Positions 46,401 through 58,003 of a stretch of DNA of 64,000 bases are shown here, piece after piece. The translations under genes were made by a program, and so were the position numbers. This DNA is from Neurospora crassa OR74A (lineage: Eukaryota > Ascomycota > Sordariomycetes > Sordariales > Sordariaceae). The notes beneath the pieces are model-generated. The model was not told the DNA's origin and made no database searches. It saw only the letters and a list, made by a program, of their open reading frames with translations. The stretch is from NCBI RefSeq assembly GCF_000182925.2, contig NC_026504.1, forward strand, positions 496,001 to 560,000. Direction: 5' to 3'. The stretch's first letter is position 1. Every line of letters starts with the position of its first letter.

Positions 46401-49400
46401 TTCCATTGTTTCCGACGTACACTGATTTCCAATGGACAGCAGCCTTGGCGTACTCATCGTATGATGGCGCCAAAGCGTCTCAATGTCTCATCGTCCGAGG
46501 AGAAACAAGTGCTTGTCTGCGCGAATATCTGATCAGAATCAGTGAATTTGCCTCATCACATGTCTAATCAAAAAACCCTCTCATCTCCATCTTCACGCCC
46601 TACTATTGCTACCTTACCTAGTACCCTTACACAGCTGTACTGTATACATGACAGACACAACACCTTCCACCTGCCTATTTGGGAGAGCTGGCTACGTCCC
46701 CCTCCCCCCCTCCATCCCCCCATCCCAGCTCACACACACACACACTCTCTCTCTCTCATCCACTCACGTATTCCCAAAGAATCCATCCCTGCTGCCGATC
46801 CCTCCAATTGATCTCCCCCCCTTCCCCCCCTTTCATTACTGGAGGATCAATCAGATCATATCATCTTCATGCGACCCAAACCTGCAGTCCATGGATTGAC
46901 GATTTCATTGCCTGTCCATGACATGTAACCGAAAGCTACCTACCTCGCCTTACACTACACACCCACGAGCCGAGCTACCGTGGTCGGTCGGTCGTCGTAT
47001 GCAAGTGACACATCCCTCACTCCGCGCGGTTGGTGACTATGAACTTGTCCTAGTCCATCCATCCATCCATCCTTTCTCTAGTTCTATGTCCCGCCTTGAA
47101 GGTGATTGGACCGATCAAAACCAAACTATCGGGAACAGCCGGGACGTTGTCCGGGGCCGGTGTCCGGCATGCTTTTACCGTGGGTATGTATTGACCTAAT
47201 TCTACGTACTGTATCTACACTACACTACACTACACTTGCTCGTCCACCGCATCGCCGTTGACTTTATGATATTGCGTGCTCATTGATGCGTACTACTACT
47301 ACTAGGTGGAGTGACTGCACTCACTGACGGCCATCCGGGGAAGAAGACAATGAATCCGGGGATACCGACCTACTTACCTACCTACTTACCTAAGGTACCT
47401 ACTAACCTACTGACTATGTGCCCACCCAGCCCAGTGCCGCATGGCTTAGGTTCGACTGTCAGCTGCGAATGGGTAGGTTTTGAATGAGACATGGAAAGCT
47501 ACCTAGACTTAGGTACCTTAGGTAAGTGTGAACTGAGTGAGGCGGCTGCACACCTCCACTCTCCTTCTCTGTTCAAGTCGTTGCCAGGCACTGTCTCACT
47601 TCAGACATCTTTGACATTTTTCACTTTCATACACAAGGCATGGAACATGCCGGTAAACCTACTTGCTACCTAGACTAGGTACAAGGTAGCATACCCTGAC
47701 CCATTTCCTTCTGGTCTCAAGTCTCAAGCCACCCCCGCTTATTGAGTGTGGTGGTGGTGGTGGTGGTGGTGGTGGTCTCAAACCCCCGTTACTTACCCGT
47801 GGTGCTCATTCCGGTCTCCTGCTCCTTACCTGGGCAATCCATGTAGAGGTACCATGTTCTCCTATTTCACCATGTCGTCGTCGGTGAACGCCGGGTCTAG
47901 AAGCGAACTTCTTGTCGCTTACTAGGCGTACCGCACATCTACCTACCTCTACACAGAATGTGAACTGTTTAATATGGAAGTCTGAACAGACAATACATAT
48001 AATGGATGGAACGTGCACCAGACTTCGACCTGCGCTCCCTCTCTTTCTTTCTTATCTGTCTGTCCCGGGTTGTCTGTCTATCTATCTATCTGTCCATCGC
48101 TCTTGACGTACGGTTGATATGTACCTCGATATACCCGCCCACTCTCTAGAGGTATGCGATAACCTCCTCCTCACAAGTCGTACACCTCTACACAAATAAA
48201 AGTAGGTATAAAAGCTTACCTTCCACTTTCCTTGCTACGACGATCATACAAAAAAAAAAAAAAACAAGCATCAATCAAAACCACAGGAGATCCATTTCCT
48301 GTACCACTTGACAGCTACAGGCAGTTCAATACCCAAGGTTAGCTTCACCACCTACCTACCTACTCAAACCTAACACTCAAAAAAAAAAAAAGTTCCAACC
48401 GAGTTAACCGAACTTTTTTTTTTTTTTTTTTTTACACCCATGCATGCAAACTAAGGTGTGTGTATGTCCCTCCCTACCTTACCTGTAGGGTACCTAGGGT
48501 ACCTAGCGTACCTAGGGTATCTACCTAGTCTAGGGTACTACACTACCCCGTCCTGACGATCCGCGGAGGGGTAGCTCCTACCGAGGAACCTTACTCTCGT
48601 TACCTCGTACATATCCCTTCCTTCCTTCCCCCCGCGTTCCAAGTCACGACCTAAAAGGGAAGGCGGGTCGGTAGATCTCCATCAATAGACTGTGAGGGGA
48701 TTCCTTCTTCCCTTGTGATTGATTTCTTTCCATGCCGTGTGTGCAAGTGTGTAAGGGCGTGTGAGTCAACCTGGAAGTCGATCGGGGGGGGCGCGAGAAA
48801 TAGGGCGAAACATAAGGTACCTAGGTAGGTAGGTAGGTAGGTAGTAAATGACATATGGCCTCTGGTGATTGAGGTTGTGATCTGTGAAAAGTGTGTGTAG
48901 ATAGGTACCTCTAGTGTCGACAGTCTGCTCGTGAGGAGAACGATTAGCGAAGGTTGATGTATGGTTTAAGGGGATAGATGTCCTGCCTCCCTTACACTGA
49001 ATCTAAACGCAGATGTCAGCTTTCCCTTTCCCTTAGGTTCTTTTGTTATACCAATGGTCGGCATATATAGGTAGGTAGGATGTACAGCAACAGAGGGGTA
49101 TTTATGTCTTGCTTGGCTGGCAGGACTACCTATGTTGCAAGATCGAGTGTGGTCTCGAATTAACTAACGCTGATCTCGGAGGTCCGGCAAGCGGCGTGCC
49201 CGCCGTCTAGAAAGAACGAGAGATATCGGTGTGACATTGACTGTACAACAGAGGTCCGTCAAGCTTTCCCGCCTAGGGAGAACGAGAGATTGATACCTCT
49301 ACCTAGGTACCTACATGTACCTACCTAGTACAAACGAAACCAAGAGGGGAGACGAAGGGGGGATAACGGATGTCAATCAGAAACGGGTATATACCTCTAG

Positions 49401-50559
49401 GTAAGGTAGGTCGTCGCCTTCACGTACTGGTCGTACTGGTGAGACCTGTTGCTGACCATCCCCTGTGACAGAGACGGACCCCTTGAATGTTTGGTACCTA
49501 CCTACCTAGAGGTAAGTAGGTAGGTACCTTACCTAGAGGTATCCTTGAGACATCCTATCAGGAACATATTCGGTACCTCGACATCCAGCTGATTTCCATG
49601 GATGTCTTGTTTTCCGAACCCGCCCTGGCCTTTTTTCTCGTGGGGCTGCGACATTACCTAGGTACCTAGGTAGGCAGCGTCGATTATGTCTCGCCCAATA
49701 TTTGGCGGATCTCCGTATGCGCGTACCTACCTACCTAGTGACCACGAGGCGCCTGCGGCGGCGGCGGCGGCGGCACACCAGTTGAGGTAAAGAAAGGTAG
49801 GTAAGGGCAGACATTGCAAGCCTCGCTAGGTACCTACCGGGCAACGCAAGGCCACCTACCTTCAATGCTTGACAGGGTCAAAGTGGAAGTACGCTACCTA
49901 TGCGAGTGCGAGTGTGCGGTTGCGAGGGATTTCTTTCGTTATAGTCGCGCAGTCGGTTCATGTTTCGATGATGGGAGGTCAGGAGGATCATTGACGTTGT
50001 CACTTCGTTCCGTAGAGGTCTGTTGGAGGTGTGCTTTGGAGGGCGTGCTGCCTTGGAAAGCGTGCGGCTTGGGTCATGGTGATCCAGTCGTGATGGTAGG
50101 TACCTATGGAAGCTAGAGTAGGTACCTCTAGGTAGGTAAGGCAAGGTATTGTGGTAAAGACGAGTGTTGATGGAGTCAGTTCGAAGACCGTGCAACACCA
50201 GAAACAGGCGACGACTGGACATGATACCTACCTCTACCTAGGTACCTAGGTAGTTTGGCGTGGTAAGCGACTTCACGGACCAAGAACATTACAACCGTTC
50301 GCGGGAGGCTTGCAGGTTACCAAGTCCACTCGTCTCAGTCTAGAGGTAGGTACCTACCAGCCGCACGCGCAAGGCAACAAGGCACCTACAGGTAAGCAAG
50401 CAGGCACGTCAATACCCCCCAACCCATTATGCACCCCCAGTGCCCGGGCAGTTAACCCCCCCCCCTTCCCCCATCCCACTCCGCCAGGCACCATCCCCTT
50501 CTCCAGCGGTATATCTATCACCTCTCCATGCCCCCCTTCCAACAAACAAACAACCACAA
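43434..50559. other. 7-kb gene-free region with microsatellites
   Basis: I found no gene. It has GATGAT and GTT tracts near 43500-43530 and 44356-44380, CCAT tracts near 44684-44703 and 47055-47070, CA/CT near 46734-46760, a pure GTG tract (about 47748-47776), T and A runs near 48248-48262 and 48413-48433, and GGC7 (49755-49774). CTAGG palindromes are dense from about 48480 to 50260. Open frames of up to 165 codons occur but lack domains. Some may be UTRs or noncoding RNAs. Confidence 0.45.
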
Positions 50560-50743
50560 GCGCGGTTGGCGTAGTGGTCTAACGCATACACACCGAAAAA
50601 GCCACTTTGTGCGAAGGGTGTGAGTTCAATGCCAACCCGAGCACGCAAAAGTCCGAACTGGGGAGGGTGGTGGCGCACCTAAATCACAGACAAAAAAGTG
50701 GCACGGAAGTGTAAGAACCCGGGTTCGAATCCCGGACCGCGCA
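50560..50743 (+). ncRNA. tRNA-framed Pol III gene, 117-nt anticodon loop (copy A)
   Basis: The 184-nt unit has a perfect acceptor stem GCGCGGT/ACCGCGC with discriminator A. The D stem is GCGT/ACGC around AGTGGTCTA, the anticodon stem TACAC/GTGTA, and the T arm CCGGG-TTCGAAT-CCCGG, a perfect B box. A T6 terminator lies at 50748-50753. The loop begins ACCG, without U33, so a decoding tRNA is doubtful. Upstream are CAACAAACAAAC and TATATCTAT (50510-50518). Its insert shares weak similarity (CAAAAGTCCGAACTGGGG) with copies C, D, F and G. Confidence 0.7.
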
Positions 50744-51889
50744 TATCTTTTTTCTTTTTTCCTTTTGCTGCCTTGATGTTGAGGCTGGTGATGTTGGTCT
50801 TTTTGCGGTGGGTGGTTGTTTGGGGAGGGACTGGGCTGTGGTATGCTGCGTTTAGGCTGGTGGGGACATGTGCTTGGTTGGGAGTGACGAGACGAGACGA
50901 GGTCCTGAAAACTTGCAGAGAGAGCAAGATTTGTTCTTTCAAATTGGGATATGCCTAGGTCTTTTTTTCCCGGCTTCTGGTCGTCGGCTGTGCAGAACTG
51001 TTTCAGACGAGATGAACTGACACTTGCGTCTCCCGGTTCCAAATCCCCAGATCACCACTGGCAGTATCACAGTCTACCTGGTTCGAATTATCATTGTCAA
51101 CTGCGGCTAAGGCGGAACATTTGTTGCTGCTTTTGCTTCAGTGAATCCGTTGAGACGTCGAGCTTGCTTTCAATTCTCTACCCCTTTCGATGAACTTTGA
51201 ATGGCTGAAACCAAAAATGTCTTTGCTTATTTGGTTGGGGAGATTTTACCTCTAGGTATCGAGGCTCCACGATACATGGCAGAGGTATCCTCAAAAACGT
51301 TTGAGAAGGATACAGCGGTGGACATTTTGTCTTCTTTGGCTCCTATTGCCTCTCTCCCAATACCTCTAGTCTTCAACTGACAAGAATCTCACTCAAAGTC
51401 ATGATTCCCTCTCCACTGTACACCAATTGAACTCAGGTTACATATACCTCAACATTGTCAAGTCATCTTTCGCATCACACTTTTCAGGCTTTCACACCCT
51501 GGACTTGGAATTCCATGGAGTTGCATGTACGGGATGAACGGCAGAGCCGCAGAAGTGTAATCGTCAACAAGGGCACAGGATTACGGGGAAGCGCATACGA
51601 TATCTCAGGCATAGGCGGTAGGAACATGGACAAAATCAACCATAGAGGTAGAGGTAAGGTAGTCACAATGAATTGAGAGTTTGCTACTCGTGTATTTGTT
51701 CTATGGCTAGAGTAGACGTAGGTACATGTACGTGTTACGCAATCATTCCATTCCCTTCCCTCTTCAACTGACCATAATCTCTGCAGCACGATTCATTGTG
51801 ATCCAATCATTGATCCAGGGCCAGGAGAATGGACTCGAGTAGTGTCTTCAGTGCGTCTATGAACAACCTGTGGACGATAAGGGAAGCGG
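50744..51889. other. Gene-free spacer between copy A and the minus-strand gene
   Basis: No gene is supported. It contains TAGAGGTA words near 51251, 51645 and 51652 but no larger repeat. Confidence 0.4.
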
Positions 51890-52977
51890 TCAACCAGTGA
51901 TGGCGTGTGCCTGGATCTGATGTAGGTCGCGATGATGCTTGCTTGTTGCTAGCCGATGGCAGAACGGGGGGTCTGCGGCTCCAGCGTCATCGTTAGCAGT
52001 GGTTTGGCTCTGAAATTGGGACTGGAATCTTACATTGCGGCACAACAACTCTTGGGGTTTGACCTGCTGCTGCTGTTGTTGGAGCCAAGAAGGGAGAATG
52101 ACAGGGTCGGTGTAGGACTCGTAAAAGTCCGCGGGAGCGGTAGCCGGCGAGAGCCTCGAGAAGCTGTTCTGTGGTCGAGCGGACCAGGGTTGGGTCTTGT
52201 AATTGAAATGAGTACAATTTAAATCCCTTACTGAGAAACAATTGGAGAGAAGGTCCTGGAGAAAGCCAAGGCGACTCGGGACGGCGTTCTTGGGAGAAAC
52301 AGCGGAGATCTGGGGAGGCGCACGAAACACCCGGGCGCGGACTCTGGTGCAATCAAGCGTCAGTCATCCAAGATCTGGACTTGGGGAACATGATTTACAC
52401 AACGTACGGATCAAGCGTCCGCCCCCTGAGAAGATTCAATGGCCTCATCAACGCTGACGCTACGCAGAGGTATGGGATGACCGTTTGGTCCCGATCTATC
52501 GGTGATAGTGGTCGAGAGAGGTCAACGATGTCCTGCTCATAGGCCAGTTGCTATGGTTAGATCACGGTCGGATGGTTGGTGGTTTGATGAGCAAACAGGA
52601 CATACCTGAAGTTGCTGGGTACCCTGGAGGGCGCCCGTTGGCGTGCCCAAGCTTCTGAACGGAGGACATGAAGAGGGGGCAGCGCTCTGGTTTGACAGAG
52701 ATGGCTGCTGCTGCCCCCTCTCCGTCTCGTGTTGTCTCGTCGAGGCGAAGAAGACCAAATCAGGTGGGCCAATGAAGCAGAAGAAGGATTCCGCCGGACC
52801 GGACAGTATGTCGATGCCGGTTTTACCACTTGGGTGTAGGTGGCATTGTGTTGAGGGTGAGGTGAGGGGAGCTAAGGGGGTGTGTTGAAGGAAGAGAAAG
52901 GGAAGAACACCAGGAGATGACGGGGATTTTAAATGAAGAAGTGCAAGCCTAGCAGGTTCAGCAGACCGAGAGGTCAC
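51890..52977 (-). CDS. Hypothetical protein, three-exon model, 5' end unresolved
   Basis: Exons 52977-52606, 52550-52408 and 52343-51890 join in frame (about 322 codons) across introns of 55 and 64 bp with GTATGT and GTACGT donors and TAG and CAG acceptors. The joined text, such as QQLQQLAYEQDIVDLSRPLS then LMRPLNLLRGRTLDP then RVFRAPPQISAVSP, reads like a protein, but I recognise no domain. A Q6 run lies near the C-terminus. No ATG opens the first exon in this frame, so an upstream exon or a different start is likely. A further 36-bp GTAAGG...AAG segment in exon 3 is too short to be a typical intron. Possibly a lineage-specific gene. Confidence 0.4.
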
Positions 52978-53229
52978 TTCCGGGGTTTCTAGCCCTACAG
53001 GTACAAATCACGTCACCAGCCTTCCAACTATGAACCAAATGGAAGGCGGGGGAACCAGCCACGGGACCTCGAGGAGAAGCTCAACAGAGCAGGAGCAGGC
53101 TGTCCCTACCAGGTACCCCTAGGTACACGTACCATGTACATTGTTTCTCTCCCCAGGGCAGCTGTCCGGGCTCCTTCCCTCGCGGTATATGTATCGGGTC
53201 TTTGTGCACACCTTCCAACAAGAACCAAT

Positions 53230-53394
53230 GTGCGGTTGGCGCAGTGGTCAGCGCGTTCACCTCCTAAACTGGGACTCCCACTTCAGGATCAACCAAGGAG
53301 GGGTGGCAGCCTCCACAGTGACCTACCTACCATAAGGTTGACCTGAAGACCAGCCGGCTGTGAAAGGACCCGAGTTCGAATCTCGGACCGCACA
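53230..53394 (+). ncRNA. tRNA-Arg(CCU)-like gene with long anticodon-loop insert (copy B)
   Basis: The acceptor stem is GTGCGGT/ACCGCAC (7 Watson-Crick pairs), the D stem GCGC/GCGC, the anticodon stem TTCAC/GTGAA, and the T arm CCGAG-TTCGAAT-CTCGG; discriminator A and T6 (53399-53404) follow. The 99-nt loop opens CTCCTAA, so U33 and anticodon CCU (Arg) fit with an intron after position 37. The insert contains its own stem, CTTCAGGATCAACC against GGTTGACCTGAAG (13 bp, one bulge). TATATGTAT and GGTCTTTGTGC lie upstream (53186-53206), as in copies I and G. Of the large copies this is the best candidate for a true long-intron tRNA. Confidence 0.72.
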
Positions 53395-54859
53395 CATCTT
53401 TTTTCTATTTCCTTTTTTCTTTTGCAACATTGTTGCGGTTTGTTTTATTCTCTGTTTTCACTTGTGATCTCTCCTCTTATCGTGTTTCTACCTCGCTTTG
53501 CCTTGTGTGATAGATGGTTCGAGCACCAGCGGTTTGCCAATGACACTTGCTTTTTTCTCGGGTGCTTGCCTTACGAGCCTGCAAGAGATGGTGGGTGAGT
53601 TGGAAAGATGTCCACCTTGCTTTACAGGGCTCTGAAGCAGCGAAGGAAACTGTCTCATATCCTAGATGTACCGCCAGAGAGTCTTAAAGTCAGGGTAACA
53701 ACACCAAGCCGGGATCTCTAAAAAACATGAGCCTCTTGAGAAGGCTCGCAAACATATCTCTTTTCCCCATGTCGATGCTTGAGATGTGCAGTACCTAGAA
53801 TCTGAACTTTGGCGAGACCAAGGCGACTCGATCATTTCCTGACAACATGAACCACACCTAGGTAGAGACTTTACGTGGACACTCGCACCTTCTGAAACAG
53901 AATCGACGAAGAAGACATCCCTGATCTGTCTGTCTACCATCTAGGGGTACTTGAATATATGGAGATGTGACCCTCGCTGTCTAGAGGTACACGGAAAGAT
54001 GACGACCGCTTTTGGTCTTCTCACCCACACCTACCTCTAGAGGTAACCACCGGAAAAACCATCATCGCAACGTGAACAGCATCGCCCAAAGGCTACAGCA
54101 CCGTCGGTCACACCCGAAAAGAATCATCAAGCAGAGAACACCTCATCAAGCAAGTGGAAGCCCCAAGGTCGGGTACAAGGAAGTTCGCCTACACCTGGCA
54201 CTTGTGAACGAGCATAGACCCATCCTCGCAAGCATTCCGAGCTCAATCTGCTACCTAGTTGTGTTGTCTGGTTGTCACACCGTCTGGAAATTATGGGCAG
54301 TGGCTGGAAGAATGTTGAAATCCTCGGGAATGTGCTGTAATACCTCTGAAAGCTAGAAGGGGAAAGCTTAAGACTGGAGTGGAAACCTACCTCTAGCAGA
54401 TCTAGCATCGTGCCTTCCAAACGGTACACGCGAGACATCTGGTTTTCATGTGGGAATTCGTCACAGATTGGTACCCACAAGAGAGACATGAGTGATCATA
54501 CGAGCACAGAGCTTGAGCGGGCATGGAAGTTCGCAACAATGAGGATCACATCAAGAGTCAAAATCAGGATTTGCGAGGCGAACAAAGTTCAAGTTCGTGT
54601 CAAAGTGAACGGAATAAGCGACTGGAACACAAGAACAAAAACCCCAAACCCTAAACTATGAGTGAATGGTTTGCTTGTCGAAGGAAAAACCGCACGAAAG
54701 TTGTCCTCCCTCCTCTCTCCACTCCCCCGCCCCCCCTCCGGAAGATCTCTTCTTCCTTCCAGCCCTTTCCCCCCAAACAACACGCCTCCAGCTCGGACTG
54801 GGCAAAGCCAAAGTGACCAGCTTTATGTACGCGTCGTACGGGCCCAGAATGTCTGGACG
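53395..54859. other. Gene-free spacer
   Basis: Open frames on the minus strand (53940-53662 and 54489-54127) carry no recognisable domain or splice structure. TAGAGGTA words occur near 53984 and 54037. Nothing else is supported. Confidence 0.4.
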
Positions 54860-55412
54860 CGCCACGAAGCGGAATCTCGTCGCTGTCTTGGTCGGGTTCT
54901 CGGCGCGGGAACGGTCTTAGGCGCGGGGAGCGCCGGGGGGCTGTAACGAAACAAACGCGTTAGTGATCGAGTTGCAAAAGAAGTGCAGGTGTTACAGGGA
55001 GGGAAAGAGAGTGTATGGGATATGTTGAGTGAATGAGAAGTGGAAATCAGAAGTGTACACTAGTAGAGGCACTCACGAAATGCATTTTCTTTTCTCCATA
55101 TCCTGCCCCCGCGGCACTCCCATCTCTCAAATGTCGAAATGCTTTAGCGGAGCATCATCGCTCTCTTGGTTGGGTTTTCGGCGCGAGAACAATCTTAGGC
55201 GCGGGGAGCGCCGGGGAGCTGTGACGGGACAAATGCATTAGTGACCGAGTTGGAACAAAACCAGATGAAACGTGTTACGGGATGAAGAAGAGTGCATAGG
55301 ATGGAGTGTATAAGACTGGAAGACAGAAGTGTACAGGGAGAGGTACTCACGAGATGCATTTTCTCTCTCCATGTTTTGCCCCCCGCGGCGCTCCCCTCTC
55401 TCCTTAACGACG
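54860..55412 (-). repeat. Tandem duplication of about 275 bp carrying splice signals
   Basis: Two diverged copies (about 54860-55138 and 55139-55412) share, on the minus strand, ATGGAGA...AAAATGCAT, a GTGAGT donor (55076 and 55350, 274 bp apart), a TCACTAA branch, an ACAG acceptor and an Arg/Pro-rich exon beginning CGGCGCTCCCCGCGCC. The upper copy spliced alone would give a 37-residue peptide (MERENASPPRRSPRLRLF...). A TATAAAG lies just upstream at about 55566-55572. It may be an exon-intron duplication in a small gene or a dead repeat. No domain is recognised. Confidence 0.55.
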
Positions 55413-55746
55413 TGGAGTACGTCGATAAGATGATGGCGGTGATGCAGGTTTGAGCATGTCGTTGACCTGGTTGTTGTGGTGTGAGGTTGAAGAGAGAAGT
55501 GACAAGGCGTGAAGGTGTGAGGAAAAGGAGAAGAAATGTTTTCTCAGCGTCGAGGATTGGGAAGCTTTATACCTCCCCAGAGGCAGGTAAGTAAGGAGTG
55601 CAAATTTGGACAACTGTCAGACAGTTCAAGCTGGAAGACATGACGGAAGAAAAGATTGCCATTGGCAACATGAAGACAGGAGGAAAGCGGGCAGACTGAA
55701 CGGAAAGACTTGGGCTGGCAGAAACGACAAGATCAAAAGATCAGCA

Positions 55747-56246
55747 GACGGAGGGACCGAGGTTGCCAGGCTTCCCAAGCCAAAGTGGCACGTTTTCCAG
55801 AGGGGCGGTCACCAGACCCATAGAGGTACCTCATGTTCAAAGGGCAAGAGCAAAATACATCCACATCACAAGACTCCTAGGACACACGGCGGGACCGAAA
55901 CTATCAGACTCCCCGCTCTCAAGATTGCCCGTCTTCCAGAAAAGGGAAGTAACTACATGACTGCCAGCACGAGAGCCACAGTCACTCATTGATGTTGTGC
56001 GTGTCTGCTGTCTTTCTTCCTCCCTCCTTCCCTCTCAAGTGGAAGTCTTCCGGGTTCGGTTGTCTTGTCCTTCTTCCTCTGCTAGCCGAACGGCTGATTG
56101 TCATACGACAGGAGGGGACAGAAGCTGGCAATGTAAATGGAAGGAAAGACTCCCATGTACTGATAGAAAGGGCAAGTGGATAGACGACGGTACCGAAGCT
56201 TCTCGGGCTCTCAGCTCACCGAAGCTTGGCTGCCTTCCAGAGCAGT
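55747..56246 (+). repeat. Three degenerate repeats, possible Gly-Gly-Thr-Glu repeat coding sequence
   Basis: Units at about 55747-55810, 55886-55945 and 56184-56246 share ACCGA...CTC...TTCCAGA. In the plus frame they read GGTEVARLPKPKWHVFQ, GGTETIRLPALKIARLPE and DGTEASRALSSPKLGCLPE. The first two lie in one open frame (55606-55992) and the third in the next. This could be a repetitive protein fragment or a noncoding repeat. Diverged and unrecognised. Confidence 0.4.
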
Positions 56247-56531
56247 CACAAGATAACCCAAGTCGCGGCCAGCAGCAACAGCAACAGGTGTACGTACCTC
56301 TACCTACCTCCTGCCCTCCTTCCACTCCTTCCCTCCCAACTCCCAACGAAGTGTCAACCCGCCCACTCGCCCCCGCTGCCTTCTGCTCCATCTGGACCCC
56401 CCGCCTCTGCCTGCCAGATCCCGTAACTTCCCTTCCACGTCACTTTCCTGCCCCCTCAGGCCCGAGTCCCTCCACTTCCAGCAGATAAGGTACCTCTTCG
56501 AGCCCCAATCCCAACAAAAAAAGGAACACAA

Positions 56532-56699
56532 CCGCGGTTGGCGTAGTGGTATAACGCGTCACTCGATTCAAGTATTCGGGTTGAAATCCCCGACGAACCA
56601 CAGTTGAAAGACCGGCGAGTTTCAGAGGGCAGCACCAGCTACGATAGGTATTGAGGAATCCCTTAGTGAAGATCCCGGGTTCGAATCCCGGACCGCGCA
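56532..56699 (+). ncRNA. tRNA-framed Pol III gene, 101-nt anticodon loop (copy C)
   Basis: The acceptor stem CCGCGGT/ACCGCGC has one mismatch at the first pair; the D stem is GCGT/ACGC, the anticodon stem TCACT/AGTGA and the T arm CCGGG-TTCGAAT-CCCGG. Discriminator A and a long T run (from about 56704) follow. The insert holds a second hairpin TCGGG-TTGAAATC-CCCGA (56576-56593) followed by CGAACCAC. CAACAAAAAA lies just upstream. The loop starts CGAT and lacks U33. Confidence 0.65.
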
Positions 56700-57159
56700 T
56701 TTCTGTTTTTTTTTTTCTTGTCTTCTTTCTTGTTCTTTCATGTCTCGACCCTCAGTCCCTCTCTGCTCTTTTGTCTCTGTTGTGATGGTCTGTCGGATGA
56801 AGATCGTCGCGATTCTCGACCAGCATCCGTATAGGGTGGTGAGACCTAATTTTTGCCCTTCAAGGATTTCTCCTAGAGGTATTAGAATTTCATTGGAAGA
56901 CTGAGAAGACATGTAGCAGCCATTAATTTTGCAGTGTGCCATTCTGTAGAGGTGAAAACTCTCGCTATCACTTTCCATTGCCATGAATCGAGCCGGTTCG
57001 AGTCATTTCGCCTGATACCATCCGATGTTTCCATAGATCTACCTTAGAGGTACCTTATCTTCAACGCACACGCCGATATCAAAAAAAGAGGCAGAGAAAC
57101 CTGCATGAAGCTCTCACAGTGAAGCTACCGAAGCGGGAAACCCTAAGCTGCAACATGCC
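56700..57159. other. Gene-free spacer
   Basis: T-rich directly after copy C (its terminator), then unremarkable. No gene is seen. Confidence 0.4.
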
Positions 57160-57690
57160 TTGTTTGGGAGACAATACGTATAAAGAAAACAAGAATTGTT
57201 TTTCAAACATTGATTGTCTATCAAACATTGATTGTCTCTTAAGCCCCTAGAAGTCAAAAGTATAGGGTAGAACCTTCTATACTATACCTACCTTATTTTG
57301 AATAGTAGCCTTCTGAAAGCCTAAAGGTAGTACTAAGGTAAAGGCCAGTATTTAAATTGGCTTTAGAAAATCTTCCGGAATAACTTCAAAAAGTTGGCTA
57401 CGAACAGGAATCGAACAGAGGTCAAGAGTAAGAATAAAAATGAAGAACTACTTCATTAAGGTAACCACTTGGCCACTGAGCTAATTGGTTATTTCTGGAA
57501 GAAAAAGCTGGTTCTTTCCGTTAATAAAGGGGGCGTTAAGTATCAAGGGGAAGGTAGGACTTTGAGACTTTGAGAATTTCGAAATTCGGACCCGACCCGG
57601 CTCCAAAACCAAGGACACTGTATTATAGCGCTTACCCCCTATAAGAAACATGCATTGTTTTTTAAACATTAATTGTGGTTATTGCCCAGC
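57160..57690. mobile_element. AT-rich tRNA-derived (SINE-like) relic
   Basis: This block is clearly more AT-rich than its surroundings. Near-identical direct repeats lie at its edges: TTGTTTTTCAAACATTGATTG near 57197 and TTGTTTTTTAAACATTAATTG near 57655. On the minus strand, 57488-57393 carries A-box-like TGGCCAAGTGGTT and B-box-like TGTTCGATTCC. The differences look like C-to-T changes, in keeping with RIP. No protein is coded. The tRNA-like part resembles the relic at 16746-16817. Confidence 0.5.
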
Positions 57691-58003
57691 AACCACAATG
57701 CATGTCTGGAAACAGATTTTCCCACTACGGTACCTCTAGGCAGATGCTCAGAGGTATAAACAGAGGTTTCACCAGTCCAAAGTGCTTGAAACTTTTCTCT
57801 TGGACGATGTTAACGAATACGGAGTTCACGAAGGGGAAGATATACAAGAGAGACTTGGTCAAACTAGAACAACATCGGGTAGGGCGAAGAGTCAACATAG
57901 AGGTATCATGTATTACCAGGTACCAAGAGCTCATGCGTGCAAGAATACAAAGACTACAATTTGCTTGAACACTCTAATCTCTACCTAGATGTACCTCCGA
58001 TCT

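Noticed and set aside
51089-51100. GGTTCGAATTATC, B-box-like
   Set aside because: No A box at a usable distance, no acceptor stem and no T run.
52213-52248. 36-bp GTAAGG...AAG segment in exon 3 of the 51.9-53.0 kb gene
   Set aside because: Too short for a normal fungal intron and it reads through in frame, so it was left as coding.
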